A DNA stretch of 64,000 nucleotides from contig NW_018344015.1 of NCBI RefSeq assembly GCF_002099425.1, forward strand, positions 3,626,501 through 3,690,500, read 5' to 3'. Positions 1-10,536 of this stretch are shown here, piece after piece (position 1 is the stretch's first letter; each line of letters begins with the position of its first letter). Source of the DNA: Phascolarctos cinereus (taxonomy: Eukaryota; Chordata; Mammalia; Diprotodontia; Phascolarctidae). Position numbers and translations under genes: made by a program. The notes under the pieces were generated by a model. The model was not told the origin of the DNA. It saw only the letters and a list, made by a program, of their open reading frames with translations, and searched no databases.

Positions 1-633
1 TGCATAGAGATAGCAAGGAATATACTTTTTTCTCAGTGGTGCATAGCATCTACACAAGAATTGGCCAGATACTAGGGCATAAAAACCTCACAATCCAATG
101 CAGAAAGGCAGAACTATTAAATGCATCCTTTTCAGGTCATGATACAATGAAAATTATCTATAATGAAGGGTCATGGAAAGACAGACTTAATTGGAATGCT
201 AATTGGAAAAATTCCAATTCCAATAATAATTGGAAATTAAATGATCTCGTCCTAAAGAATGAGTGGATCAAACAACAAATCATAGATACTATCAATAACT
301 TAATCTAAGAGAATGATAATAATGAGACAACTTACCAAAACTTATGGAGTGTAGGAAAAACTGTTCTTAGGAACAGTTATCTTATCTCTAAATGCTTACA
401 TGAATAAAATAGAGAGAGAGGAAATCAATGAATTGGGCATACAACTAAAAAAAACTAAAAAATAACAAATTAAAAATCTCCAATTAAATAAATTAGAAAT
501 GCTGAAAACCAAAGGAGAGATTGATAAAATTAAAATTAAGAAAATTACTGAATGAATAAATAAAACTGCTGGTTTAATGAAAGAAACCCAACAAAATAGG
601 TAAATCTGCAGTTAATTTAAAAATTAATTAGAA
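1..633 (+). mobile_element. L1 LINE, 5' half of ORF2 (endonuclease and linker), cut by window edge
   Basis: The plus strand encodes L1 ORF2-like protein. The frame from 36 to 308 contains the endonuclease-end signature ILGHKN, an SDH-like GHD, and WKLNDLVLKNEWIKQQI, which match the region after the endonuclease domain in mammalian L1 ORF2. Similarity continues past the stop at 306-308 (NETTYQNLW) to about 630. Several stops and frame changes show a dead copy. The element runs off the left edge, so its 5' end is not visible. The piece at 850-1885 is its downstream continuation. Confidence 0.85.
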
Positions 634-849
634 TATATTAATATTTATTAATATTATTCTCATCTGATTTGGCTCAAGGAGTGAATAAGTTACTCAAGTA
701 TAGAACTTTAACTTACCATATAGGGAATAGGAGGGCAATGGGGAAAGAACAGAGAAGAGGGGATAGAAGGGAAGGAAGAAGTAGTAAGGGAAAAGGGAAA
801 GAAAAAGGAGGAGTGGTATAAGGGAAGGAGAATTAATGTATATTAATAT
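634..849 (+). mobile_element. Fragment of HAL1-like LINE spacer/3' region inserted into the L1
   Basis: A purine-rich block (gaaggaagg, gggaaaagggaaag) beginning with a ctgatttggctcaaggag-like motif matches the region downstream of ORF1 in the complete HAL1-like element at 18390-21316. It interrupts L1 ORF2, which resumes with aaaaaaagaaagaagaaaa near 870. An 11-base AT-rich direct repeat, tatattaatat, occurs at 634-644 and 839-849 and may be the target-site duplication. It is too AT-rich to be certain. Confidence 0.5.
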
Positions 850-1885
850 AGAACATATTGATGAATTTTTAAAAAAAGAAAGAAGAAAACCATATGTTCA
901 GTATCAAAATTAAAAGCACTCTCAGTATTGATTGGAGAAATGCAAATTAAAATAATTCTGAGGTACTATCTCATACCCATTGGATTGGCTAATAGGGCAG
1001 CAAAGGTAAATGAAAAATGTTGGAGGGGATATAGGGAAAATGAGACTTTAATGAACTGGTGGTGGAGTTGTGAACTGATTCAACCAATCTGTAGAGCAAT
1101 TTGGAACTATGTCCAAAGGTCTATAAACCCATGCATACCTTTTGACCTAGCAGTATCACTACTAAGTTTATAACCTAAAAGACATATGTGTGTGTGTATG
1201 TGTATGTGTGTGTGTGTGTATGTATGTATATGGGTGTGTATGTATGTATGCATCCATGTATGTATGCACATATGTACACACATATATAGTGGCTTTTTTC
1301 TGGGGGCAAAGAATTAGAAATTGAGGAGACAACTATGAATTGGAGAATGGCTAAACAAATTGTGGTATGTGATTATGATGGAATGCTACTGTGCTTTAAG
1401 ACATGATGAGCAAGATGCTTTCAGAAAAAACTTGGACTTACATGTGCTGATACAAAGTGAAATGTACTGTGTTTAGGGTAACAGCAATATTGTGAGATGA
1501 TGAGCTCTGAATGATTTAGCTATTCTCAGCAATACAAAGATCCAATACAAGTCAGAAGGCCTTATGATGAAAAATGCTACCCATCCCCAGAGAAAGAACT
1601 AATGGTGTCTGAATACAGAATGAAGCATACTGTCTTTTTAACTTTCTTTTTCTTGATTTATTTTATCCATGTTTTCTTTCACAGCATAACTCTTATGGAT
1701 TTGTTTAACATGTGTATATTATGCACATGTGTAACCTGTATTGAATTACTTGCATTGTCAATGGGGGATGGGGAAGGAGGGAGGAAGGGAGTGGAATTCT
1801 TCGGAATTCCAAGTTTTAAAAATGAATGTTAAAAATTGTTTTTACATGTAACTGGGGAAAATAAAATACTAAAAATATCAAAAAT
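850..1885 (+). mobile_element. L1 LINE, ORF2 C-terminus and 3' UTR
   Basis: The segment has a short ORF2 piece (about 870-915) and then jumps to the ORF2 C-terminal part. The stretch from about 935 (gaaatgcaaattaaaa ... ctcatacccattgg) corresponds to the well-known L1 end encoding EMQIKI and ELIQPICRAIW. The 3' UTR ends in a polypurine stretch (1770-1790), then tgtttttacatgtaactgg and a short A-rich tail near 1885. Most of the reverse transcriptase is missing, so this copy has an internal deletion as well as the microsatellite at 1182-1290. Confidence 0.8.
1182..1290. repeat. (TG)n/(TATG)n compound microsatellite
   Basis: Alternating tg, tatg and catg units expand inside the 3' part of the L1 ORF2 relic. 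The array is imperfect. Confidence 0.9.
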
Positions 1886-2664
1886 AAGAATATTATATTT
1901 AATCTACATTTTGAAGTATAGAAAACATAATATAAAGATACTGGAGGGTCATTCCAGCCATATAAAACAGTTCAAGAAAAAGCATAAAACTGAAAATAAT
2001 GAGAAAAATTCAGAAAACAGTGAATAATTCAATTCAGTTGGAATGGATATAATGTTAATGGTAGTAATATAAGGTGATAAATGACCATTTTTATCCTAAG
2101 GAAATAATGTATAACACATAGCTCACTTGGCTAGCCCCAAAACACTATAAGTATTATTACTGTATCTTTAAGAGGTAAGTGGAATATTATAGAAAAGGCA
2201 GTTTTTATTGGAAATTATAGAATTATTGTTTTAAAATGCCTGACTATGAGGTACTTCTTCCTGTGGAGCTAGGGAACTTTTGACCTATCAAGATCAATTT
2301 GGACTGAGTTTAGTGATGAAACTGTTTCTTTTCCTGGAGGCAGAAAAGCTGGAGAAGATAGAAAAATGAGATAATATGATCTTATTGTTTGATGAAGCAG
2401 TTTTCACTTATATCTCACAAAAAAAAGATTTTTGAAGAAAGAGTTTTGAAAGATAACAAATTGTTTAGACTTATTTTATAGTGATATAAGACTAAACAAA
2501 TAGGGCTTTGACACAGAAGGAATCTTTAAAAAATGGCATAAAAACTCTATATTTACAGATGAGGAAAATGAGCCTCATATCAGTGAGTATCAGTAGTATT
2601 GAAACCCAGATGTATTAACTCCAATTTTGGTGCCAGGTTTTTGTTTTTGTGTAGTACAATATAT
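1886..2664. other. Unassigned AT-rich DNA
   Basis: No open frame, RNA or repeat family was recognised here. A short stretch near 2556-2580 (agatgaggaaaatgagcc) resembles the antisense MIR core but is too short to call. Confidence 0.5.
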
Positions 2665-3050
2665 GACCTTGTAGATTGGAGATTACTGAAGGCCTTGAAT
2701 ATAACTTTAAAGTGTTTGGTTTTAAATAAATACTGTGAAGCCAATGAAGGTTCTTTTGAGGAATGGAATGATCATACTTGTGTGCCAGAAAGAGCAGTTT
2801 GGCAATGTTGGATAGGAATGAGATAAGGAGGTTTGGGACAAAGAGATGTAGTAAAAGTCTACTGCAATGATGTAGGCAAGGGATAATCAGGGCCTGAATT
2901 AAAATTCTATCAATGGGAATAATAAGGAGGGAATACATGAGGAAGAGACTGAAGGATTAAAATCAATAGAGTTGGTTAAAAAAGGGATACTCCAGTGGAA
3001 GATGTGATCTTGTCATGAAAAATATTACTCAACAGATTATGAAGGTAGAA
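2665..3050 (-). mobile_element. L2-type LINE fragment, antisense
   Basis: Sequence such as gaagccaatgaagg, agaaagagcagtttggca and ctactgcaatgatgtaggcaa follows the reverse complement of L2 ORF2 C-terminus and 3' region. It is colinear with the larger antisense L2 copy at 60389-63150. The small open frames on both strands across it are incidental. Confidence 0.6.
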
Positions 3051-4315
3051 CATGAGTTTGGTTATTTTTTTTTTGAGGGGCAGGGTCAGACATTTTTGTG
3101 TTCTGATAAATACAATCTAAATTCTAACAATAGCAGGACAATTCAACTAGTCTTTAAATCTTCCAGAGAGTGCTGGAAATAAATTTCTTATTGTGATATC
3201 ATTAAATGGACACCATTAATAGCTAGGAATTTTTGGCAGTTCAGTGGGAAGTTGATACCTAACGCAATTAACACACAAAACATTTCATTATTTGTTCTTA
3301 CTAAGATGCAAAATTAACTAATCTCCTCTGATAATGTTGAATTAGCCAGTGTTTGGACTTTAGTTTTAACATATATGTAGTACATCTTTTGATTCTAAGA
3401 ATGATCTGAAGTACTTCATACTTTTAATTAGCCTTGGGTCTGATACGTATGCCTCAACATAACTTAGGTGCATTGATTGAGTTTACTTGGCAGAATTATA
3501 GTCAAGGATTAAGATTGGAAGAAAACTGTATCTCCATAACTATTCTAACACTAAACCTCCAAGAAAAAGATAGCATAGTTCTTTTTTTTTCTGTTGTTAC
3601 AAGCTATATATGCTTGTCATATAGGAATACAACTATGGGAAATATTTTATGTAAAAAAGATGTTAGGCATTTGGTCAAATTTCCTAGGCAAAGAGCTTCA
3701 GTAAAAAAATGAAGCTTTATATCAAAATTGAAATAAGGGAAAATAAGTAAGGTAAAGTCTTTGCTTTTTAAACATCTCTTTCTAATAATTTTTGTTTTTG
3801 TAACAGATGAGGATATACACTCACCAAAGATTACCTAAGAACATGGAAAGAATCATTTACTCCCAAATCCTTTTATTTCCTCCATCACTAGAACAGAGTA
3901 AGACATAATCCTTCCATCACTTCTCATCACTCCCAGTTGTTCCTGGCTGTGACAGATCAATGAAAAATCTATGCCTAGTATTGGGCCAGGAATTCGTGAT
4001 TTGTCCAGTGGTGACTGTAATCAGTTCACATAGCTTGTGGGTTATATCATATCCACATCTGATTAAAATCTAGTCATTTTATTCAAAAAGTGGCTATGAT
4101 AAGAAGAAACAGTTAATATTAATTTGCACTTAAACTGCTCAATGGGAAGTCCATAGGGAGCAGAACAAGCCATATTAAAGACTATTGATTAGAAATTAAA
4201 AAACATTATTTCTTTAGAAAATGAAACAGGATTGATCTTGTTCAGCAAGAAGTTATGTACTTCAAGCCCTGAGGAATATTGTAACTAAGCGAAACTCTTG
4301 ACTTCCATTTATAAC

Positions 4316-4316
<1 letters not shown>
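3051..4316. other. Unassigned DNA
   Basis: I see no recognisable repeat or gene. The 92-codon plus frame at 3434-3712 has no motif I know and is the kind of frame expected by chance. Confidence 0.5.

Positions 4317-4348
<32 letters not shown>
4317..4348. repeat. (AC)16 microsatellite
   Basis: A pure dinucleotide run of 32 bases, likely length-variable between individuals. Confidence 0.97.
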
Positions 4349-4351
<3 letters not shown>

Positions 4352-4435
4352 CATGGGTAACAACCCATAATTCAAGCAACTAATTCAGTATCATTGGTAC
4401 TGGTATTAGTATTTATTCATGATGAGATGAGACAA

Positions 4436-4600
4436 CTAGAATATGGCTCTAGAATTAATGAATTAATGAAACATGTATTAAACATTTACTATTTGCAATG
4501 CACTGTGCTGAGCCCTGGAGATACAAAGAGAAAAACAAGACAGTCCCTTCTCTGAAGGAGCTCAAATTCTAACAAGAGAGACAACAAATAAGAAAGGTTA
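4436..4600 (-). mobile_element. L2-type LINE 3' end, antisense
   Basis: The order aaacatttactatttgcaa, cactgtgctgagccctgg, gatacaaagagaaaaacaag and ctctgaaggagctcaaattc is the reverse complement of the common L2/Mon1-like 3' tail. Similar pieces lie at 16965, 23420, 27365, 54838 and 59640. Confidence 0.7.
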
Positions 4601-4748
4601 TAGTTATAAGTCAGAAGGAAAAGTCCCATAATCATTGGAGTGCAGTTGCGAAACAGATGCTAAACCTTCTTTAATGTCATTTCTGAAAAAAGAAAATGTT
4701 ACTTTCTGATACTGAACCTTTTGGCAGTGCTTAAGACTTTGGTGATGA

Positions 4749-5235
4749 GAACATTTTTTTTTCCACAGGATTTCACAAGGTATGCCTATAGAACCTGCTG
4801 GAGCAATTTCCAGGCTATGTCTTCACAGGAGTTGGTGGAAATGTCTGGATACTTCTCCACAGGAGTTGCCTTCCCAGGCTACGGCTGTTAGGCTGAGCTA
4901 GTAGCAGTATTTGTGTTCTACAGGGTGCTGCCACTCCCAGGGCTCTTGTGCCTGTCTGTTGGCAGCAGTTGGCAGTTGGTGCTGGTGAGATAGGAAAGAT
5001 AAACCACTTCCTCACATTGATGTCTCCTCTCAGTGATGAACCTGGAGGTTGGGTTGAAAGAATGTTTAGTTGTTTGGAGAACATTGGTATTCTCAAGGCT
5101 CTTGTCTTGTGTCATTAGTGTTTGAGAGGAAATGGTGTCCAAAATAGTGGTAGTGGTTTGACTTGCCTGTGATAAGCTACCTCCCATCTCCCTTTTCTGT
5201 TGGATGTTAGAGACTGATACAGCTTCCTGACTGAC
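4749..5235. other. GC-richer unassigned patch with exon-like start
   Basis: This patch stands out from the AT-rich surroundings. A pyrimidine tract ending in a consensus-like acceptor (tttttttttccacag, AG at 4767-4768) is followed by 40 open codons on the plus strand, ending at a stop at 4889-4891. On the minus strand two overlapping frames of about 90 codons are open (4815-5096, 4918-5187). There is an internal duplication of cacaggagttg. None of the translations resembles a family I know. It could be an unrecognised repeat or LTR relic rather than an exon. Confidence 0.3.
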
Positions 5236-6185
5236 TAGTAGCTTGAGGGCTTATAGATATCAAATATCTGAATACTTTTTGGGACCCACTGAAAAGGGTA
5301 AATTTCCCATGGGTCTACATTTGTGTCCATTTGTTCTAATTAATGGATAAAATTTTGTATTGGAACTGGTTTCCCCAAAGAATCATAAAATCATAGGAAC
5401 ACAGAATTGAAAGCCACACTCATATATCAAACACATGCTATGCTGTTGACTAAGGGTTTTATTTGTTTGTTTTGTGTTTGTTTTTTCAGAAAAGGGAAAA
5501 TAGTATGGAGTGGCTTTGTTAGGGGACTACACAAATCAAAAGATTAGTTTTTATTTAGAAATGATACTTAGTTCAGTTTTATCACTTGGAAATATTATCT
5601 CACTTTCTCAAACATTTTATATAAAATTATATAATAGGAGATGGAAGAGACAGGATTTTCTAGATATCAGCAAAGCCCTGAGAAGAATAAAATTAACAAG
5701 GACCAGGTTGAGGTAACCAGGTGGCCAACTGAGGCACTGGCTCCATAAGAATAAAACCATTACCATGACAAAAGAGTAGTTTACTTTCCAACACTCATAC
5801 TAGGAATTTACAGAACTATGTCAATGTATTCAAATGACACTATAACTAGAGAAAAGCACAGGAGAGTTATCCATGCTTTAATTACATTTGAATAGGACCA
5901 AAAGAGTCATGAGCCTGAAAATATAATGAGGATGATAAGAGACGATATGTGCCCTGGGGGAAGGGGAAACTTCCTTTCACCACTAAACTTCTTTCCATAA
6001 TGTCAACCTGCCTCCCCACCCCCGACTTTCCATCTACTTATACATTAACACTCTATCATTTGTAGTTTCTATCACCAGCTCATAAAATGATTATTGGGAA
6101 GACTATAAGTATCTTTCAAATATTCATTCACATTTAGTAGCTTCCCCCCATCTCAGTCCTAATCATTTCAGCCCTCCAAGTATCA
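5236..6185. other. Unassigned DNA
   Basis: Nothing recognisable apart from short MIR-like words near 5380-5410. No supported gene. Confidence 0.5.
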
Positions 6186-6690
6186 TTTCACAGAAGTACA
6201 AAATCACAGAATATTAGATTTCAGATGTACATCCAATCCAATCCATACCTGGAAAGGAAGCATCACATTACCATACCAAATAATTGGTCATCTAATCTCT
6301 GCTCCAATGAAGGGAAACTTGCTACCTTAGAGCTAAACCCAGTACCTAGTTCATAGTATTTACTTAATAAATGATTATTGAGGAACTGATTGACAGATAT
6401 TTCCCAAGGACACTTACTTTTATTTTGAATAATTCTGATTGTTAGGAAAACTTTTCCCTGATGCCAATCTTAAATTCCATCCATTATTCTTTTTTCTACA
6501 TTCTAAGGCTAAACAAAAAGTCTAATTCCTCCATGTGGTAATATTGATAGACTTTCAAAGGAAGGTTGCTGTTATATATATTTCTCTTCAGTACTCTTTT
6601 TTCTAGGCTACAAATATTCCTGGTTCCTTTAAGTGATCCCCATATGACAAGAACTCAAGGCCTCACTTTCTGATTATCTTGTACTCACCT
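6186..6690 (-). mobile_element. CR1-clade LINE 3' end, antisense
   Basis: The reverse complement follows the CR1/L3 C-terminal region. Matching words include ggtcatctaatctctgctcc, gaagggaaacttgctacct, ctgattgttaggaaaac and ccccatatgacaagaactca, in the correct antisense order. It is diverged and interrupted by a short 3' tail at 6332-6400. Confidence 0.7.
6332..6400 (+). mobile_element. Short L2/MIR-type 3' tail inside the CR1 relic
   Basis: The words agtacctagttcatagta and cttaataaatgattattg match the sense 3' end of L2/MIR elements (cctggcacatagta, caataaatg). They break the CR1 similarity, which resumes near 6405. Confidence 0.5.
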
Positions 6691-6962
6691 TTTTGTAAGA
6701 AATTATAGTAGAACAATGGATTACATGGAGATGATACATAAGGTGATAGTAAGAAAATGGCTGCCCATGAGGAATTCAGTTCTACTTAGGCCAAGACAAA
6801 TTGTCAATGATCTTTGAAAGATTTCAAGGGTACTAAAGAACTGGAGATAAAATATCTTCTCATTTTTAATAGAGGAAAATAGAGTCTATATATAATAAAT
6901 AATTGATTTTAACTTCAGTTATTGGAAACCTTTTCATATTATTTTTGAAGATGTAGTTGACA

Positions 6963-7110
6963 TGGGGCAGCTAGGTGGTACAGTGGATAGAGCACTGGCC
7001 CTGAAGTCAGGAGGACCTGAGTTCAAATCTGGCCTGAGAACAAAAATTTGACACTTACTAGCTGTGTGACCTTGGTCAAGTCACTTAACCCCAATTGACT
7101 AAAAAAAAAA
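6963..7110 (+). mobile_element. Marsupial CORE-SINE, complete, with target-site duplication
   Basis: A tRNA-derived head (ggggcagctaggtgg, then gagttcaaatc as a B-box-like motif) is followed by the CORE segment actagctgtgtgacc and caagtcacttaacccc, then a pure A10 tail. The 15-base sequence aagatgtagttgaca flanks it exactly at 6948-6962 and 7109-7123. The intact duplication and tail point to a young insertion. The family resembles the WSINE1/Mar1 group of marsupials, assigned from memory. Confidence 0.95.
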
Positions 7111-7123
7111 GATGTAGTTGACA

Positions 7124-7584
7124 AACATCTGGGGGAAAAAATGGTAATTACAAAAAAAGCCAGCATTACATGATCAATAGCAAAGGATGTTCTACTTATA
7201 TATTTGAGAATGTTACTAACTTAACAGCTAGAAGAATTTTGTAATTATAGTTTGTTTGAATTTTCTCAAAATTATGCATACAATGTCTAAAAATATTACT
7301 GAGAAAAAAGTGTAGAAATGTGAACTAGATGGATATATAATTAGATGGACTTTCAATTGGCTCATTGGATGACAGAGTTGTAGGTTATTCAATGTCATGC
7401 TTAGCAAGAGGTTTCTAGGGAAGTGCCAACAACAACAGCAACGACAATAATATTTGTAGCAACATAAACATCAACAAAAATTAATGACAACCACAGCAGC
7501 ACTTGCAACAGTAACTCCTCATGACCCCACTCCTTCAATCATTCTTTTTCATTTAATGACAGACAATATCATCCATGCAGGTAT
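7124..7584. other. Unassigned AT-rich DNA
   Basis: No feature recognised. A short CAA/CAG-type tract lies around 7427-7500 (acaacaacagcaacgacaat). Confidence 0.5.
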
Positions 7585-7800
7585 CCATGTTCATAACATC
7601 AGATTCATCTCTTACTTCTTCCTCTACCTCACCAGCTTATTCAAATATCCATCAAATTTTGTCAATTCTACTTCACCAATCTCTTTCACATCTATGACAT
7701 TTTCTGCACTCATATAGCTTATACTCTAGATCTGAACTCATCATTGATCATCTGGACTATGGAGATAGTCTCACGTTTGTGTCCCTATCTCGTCTCATAC
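7585..7800 (+). mobile_element. Probable L2-type LINE fragment
   Basis: Sense words such as tgtcaattctacttcacc, catctggactatgg and tctcatacc follow the order of the L2 ORF2 end (cg-tttctacct, cacctggactattgcaat) but with heavy decay. Alternative: unrelated pyrimidine-rich DNA. Confidence 0.35.
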
Positions 7801-8139
7801 CATATGAATCCAACTGTAAAAGAGGTAACAAATCTTTGACTTTAGGCAATGTTATTCAAGGATGTGTGCTCTGAAATTCTTGCATTTAATAGGATGTTGA
7901 ATTTGCTTCTTTGAATTTTGTAATTGCAAGTGTCATCCCTCCTCACTTGGGAAATATAAATGAATCAATATAGCTTACAATGAATATGCATATAACTATA
8001 TTAATAAGTAAAGATTTTATGCTTCTAAGACCTTTGTAAATCAGTTTATTCCTATATCTTTGTAGGGGTCAAGCTAGTATTTTATACATAGCATCATAAG
8101 GGAATCAAAGCCAAAAAAAAAAAATCTAAGCTCCTCTAT

Positions 8140-8795
8140 GAAGGCTTTATCTTCTCACTTGTGAGAAAAACTCCAAGGCCATTGTTTTGGAACTTACCAG
8201 ATAATTGGCATTTATCTTATAAATGTTGATGACCTTTTGGTTTTGCTTTCACCCATCAAACCAATTAATAAGATACCTATTTCTTTGGCAAATAACTTTC
8301 TACCTAAATATTCATCTAGGCCCAAAATGCCTTACAGTAGCCACCATCATTGATAATATCATCCATCCTACTTGTCTTCAACCTAGTATAAATCAGAGAT
8401 CATTTTGTTCACATACTCTCATTGCTCTTAACAAATTATTATACTCATAGACCACCAAAATATAGATACAAAAGTGTATAAAGAAGATAACGCTTTGCTC
8501 TGTCAATGACTGTCCTCAACCCCTGAAAGGGGGTAGTATTTTTAACACCCAAGTTAGAGATGAGACTCTATTTCTATACAAAAAAGGAAAACTGAGAAAT
8601 CATTTTTGGAGTTGCCATAATGCTGCCACAATTTCGGGGTCTTCCTCGTGACCTGAATCTGGAATCTGCCAGTGTGTAACCCCAATATATCAATTGTTCC
8701 TTAGCCAGCTCGAAGAACAATTGTATCCCTTCTTTGAGACTCCTCTTTTCTCCATTAGAAATAAACAAAACTCATTTTTCTGTTGTCCTTAAGTG
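8140..8795. other. Doubtful LTR-like relic
   Basis: This stretch has a TATA-like gtgtataaagaag near 8475 and an aataaa followed by a T-rich stretch near 8760, an LTR-like spacing. No matching second LTR or internal region is visible in the window. If it is a retroviral relic it is a solitary, old and broken one. The minus frame at 8574-8768 matches nothing I know. Confidence 0.2.
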
Positions 8796-9479
8796 TCCTT
8801 ACCAGCTTCATCACATTCTTACATCCCTGAACCCTTTTGCAAGAATTCACCATATTCTTATATACATGGCCAATTACATACACTTTTATTCCTCTTTGGT
8901 ATATAATTTTAAAAATTAGTATTTTTCCACAATTAGATTAAAAACAATTTTTAACATTTTTTAAAATTTTGAGTTACAAATTCTCTCCCTCCCTTTTCAC
9001 CCCCCTCATTGAGAAGGCAAGCAGTTTGATATAAGTAATATATGTGTAGTCATGCAAAACATATTTCCACATAAGTCATGTTGTAAAAAGAAAACATGGA
9101 CAAAAAAAAAAGAAAAAGAAAGTAAAAAACAATGTTTCAATCTGTATTCAGAAACTATCAGTTCGTTCTTTGGGGATGGATAAAATTTTTCACCATAAAT
9201 TCTTCAGATTTGCCCTGAGTCATTGTGTTGCTGAGAAGAGCTAAGTCATTCACAGTTGTTCATATGACAATATTGCTGTTACTGTGTACAATGTCCTCCT
9301 GGTTCTACTCATTCCACTTTGCATCAGTTTATGTAAGTCTTTCCAGGTTTTTCTGAGAGCATCCTGCTTGTCTTATAATACAATAGTATTTCATCTCAAC
9401 TTATTCAGCCATTTCCCAATTGATGGGCACCTCCTCAATTTCCAGTTCTTTGGTACTAGAAAGGAGTTGCTATAGATAT

Positions 9480-9592
9480 TTGTGTGTGTGTGTATATATA
9501 CATATATATGTATACACACACATATATTATTGTTATATCTATCTATCTATAAATATAAAGTGTGTGTGTGTGTGTGTGTATGTGTGTGTGAT
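9480..9592. repeat. (TG)n/(TA)n/(CTAT)n compound microsatellite
   Basis: Runs of tg, tatata, atct and tg expand inside the ORF2 end of composite LINE A. Small open frames across it are products of the repeat. Confidence 0.9.
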
Positions 9593-10380
9593 TTTCCTTT
9601 TTTAAAAAATCTCTTTTGGGATACAAATTTAATAGTGGTATTTCTTGGTCAAAAGGTATGCATGATTTTTTATTTTTTTATTTTTTTCATGATTTTTTAA
9701 ATAGGCTTTTGAGCATAGTTCCCAATTGCTCTATATCATGGTTGAATAAGTTCACATCTCCACCAACAGTACATTGGTGTCTCAATTTTCCCATGTTCCC
9801 TCCAACATTTGTCATTTTCCTTTTCTGTCCTATTAGCCAATCTAATAGGTACAAGCTCATACCTCAGAATTTTAAAAATTTCATTTCTCTAATAGTGATT
9901 TAGGGCATTTTTTCATGCTGCTAGAGATAGCATTGATACTTCATCCTTTTGATAATTTATCAATTGGTAATGTTTTGTTTTTATAAATTGGACTCAGTTC
10001 TCTACATATTTGAGAAATGATGCCTTTATCAGAGAAAAATGATTCAATTTCTTTACAGTTATTAATTGCTAACTGTATTTCCCTCCATTCTATTTCTATT
10101 CTTTTTATTCTATTATCTCTATCCTATCACCATCTGTCTCCTCAAAAGTATTTTGCTTCTGACTACTGCATCCCCCAATCCATCTTCTCCTATAGCTACA
10201 CTGCCCTCTTCTCTTGTCCCATCCCCTTCCTACTTTCCTATAGGGTAAGATTGATTTTTACACCCAACTGATGGTGTATGTTATTACTCTTTAAGCCAAT
10301 TCAGATGAGAGTAAGTTTCAAGTTTTCCCACAGCCTCCTCTATCTTTTCCTCCACTGTAAAAGTCTTTCTTGCCTCTTTT

Positions 10381-10536
10381 TTTTGTTTGTTTTGTTTTTA
10401 AGCAATTGGGGTTAAGTGACTTGCCCGGGGTCACACAGCCAGTCAATATTGAATGTCTGGTCTTAGGCCAGATTTGAACTCAGATTGCCCCTGACTCCAT
10501 GGCTGGTGCTCTATCCACTGCACCACCTAGCTGCTC
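10381..10536 (-). mobile_element. Marsupial CORE-SINE in composite LINE A
   Basis: The reverse complement shows the full SINE: poly-T at the left, ggggttaagtgacttgccc, and ctatccactgcaccaccta at the right. The 16-base duplication ctttcttgcctctttt flanks it at 10365-10380 and 10537-10552. The flanks read continuously as LINE spacer (compare 12735-12760), so it is a clean insertion younger than LINE A. Confidence 0.95.

Noticed and set aside
6963-7040. tRNA-like A and B box sequence
   Set aside because: It is the tRNA-derived head of a SINE and cannot fold as a complete tRNA.
9420-9700. Cysteine/valine-rich frames
   Set aside because: Translation of a TG/TA microsatellite inside antisense L1.
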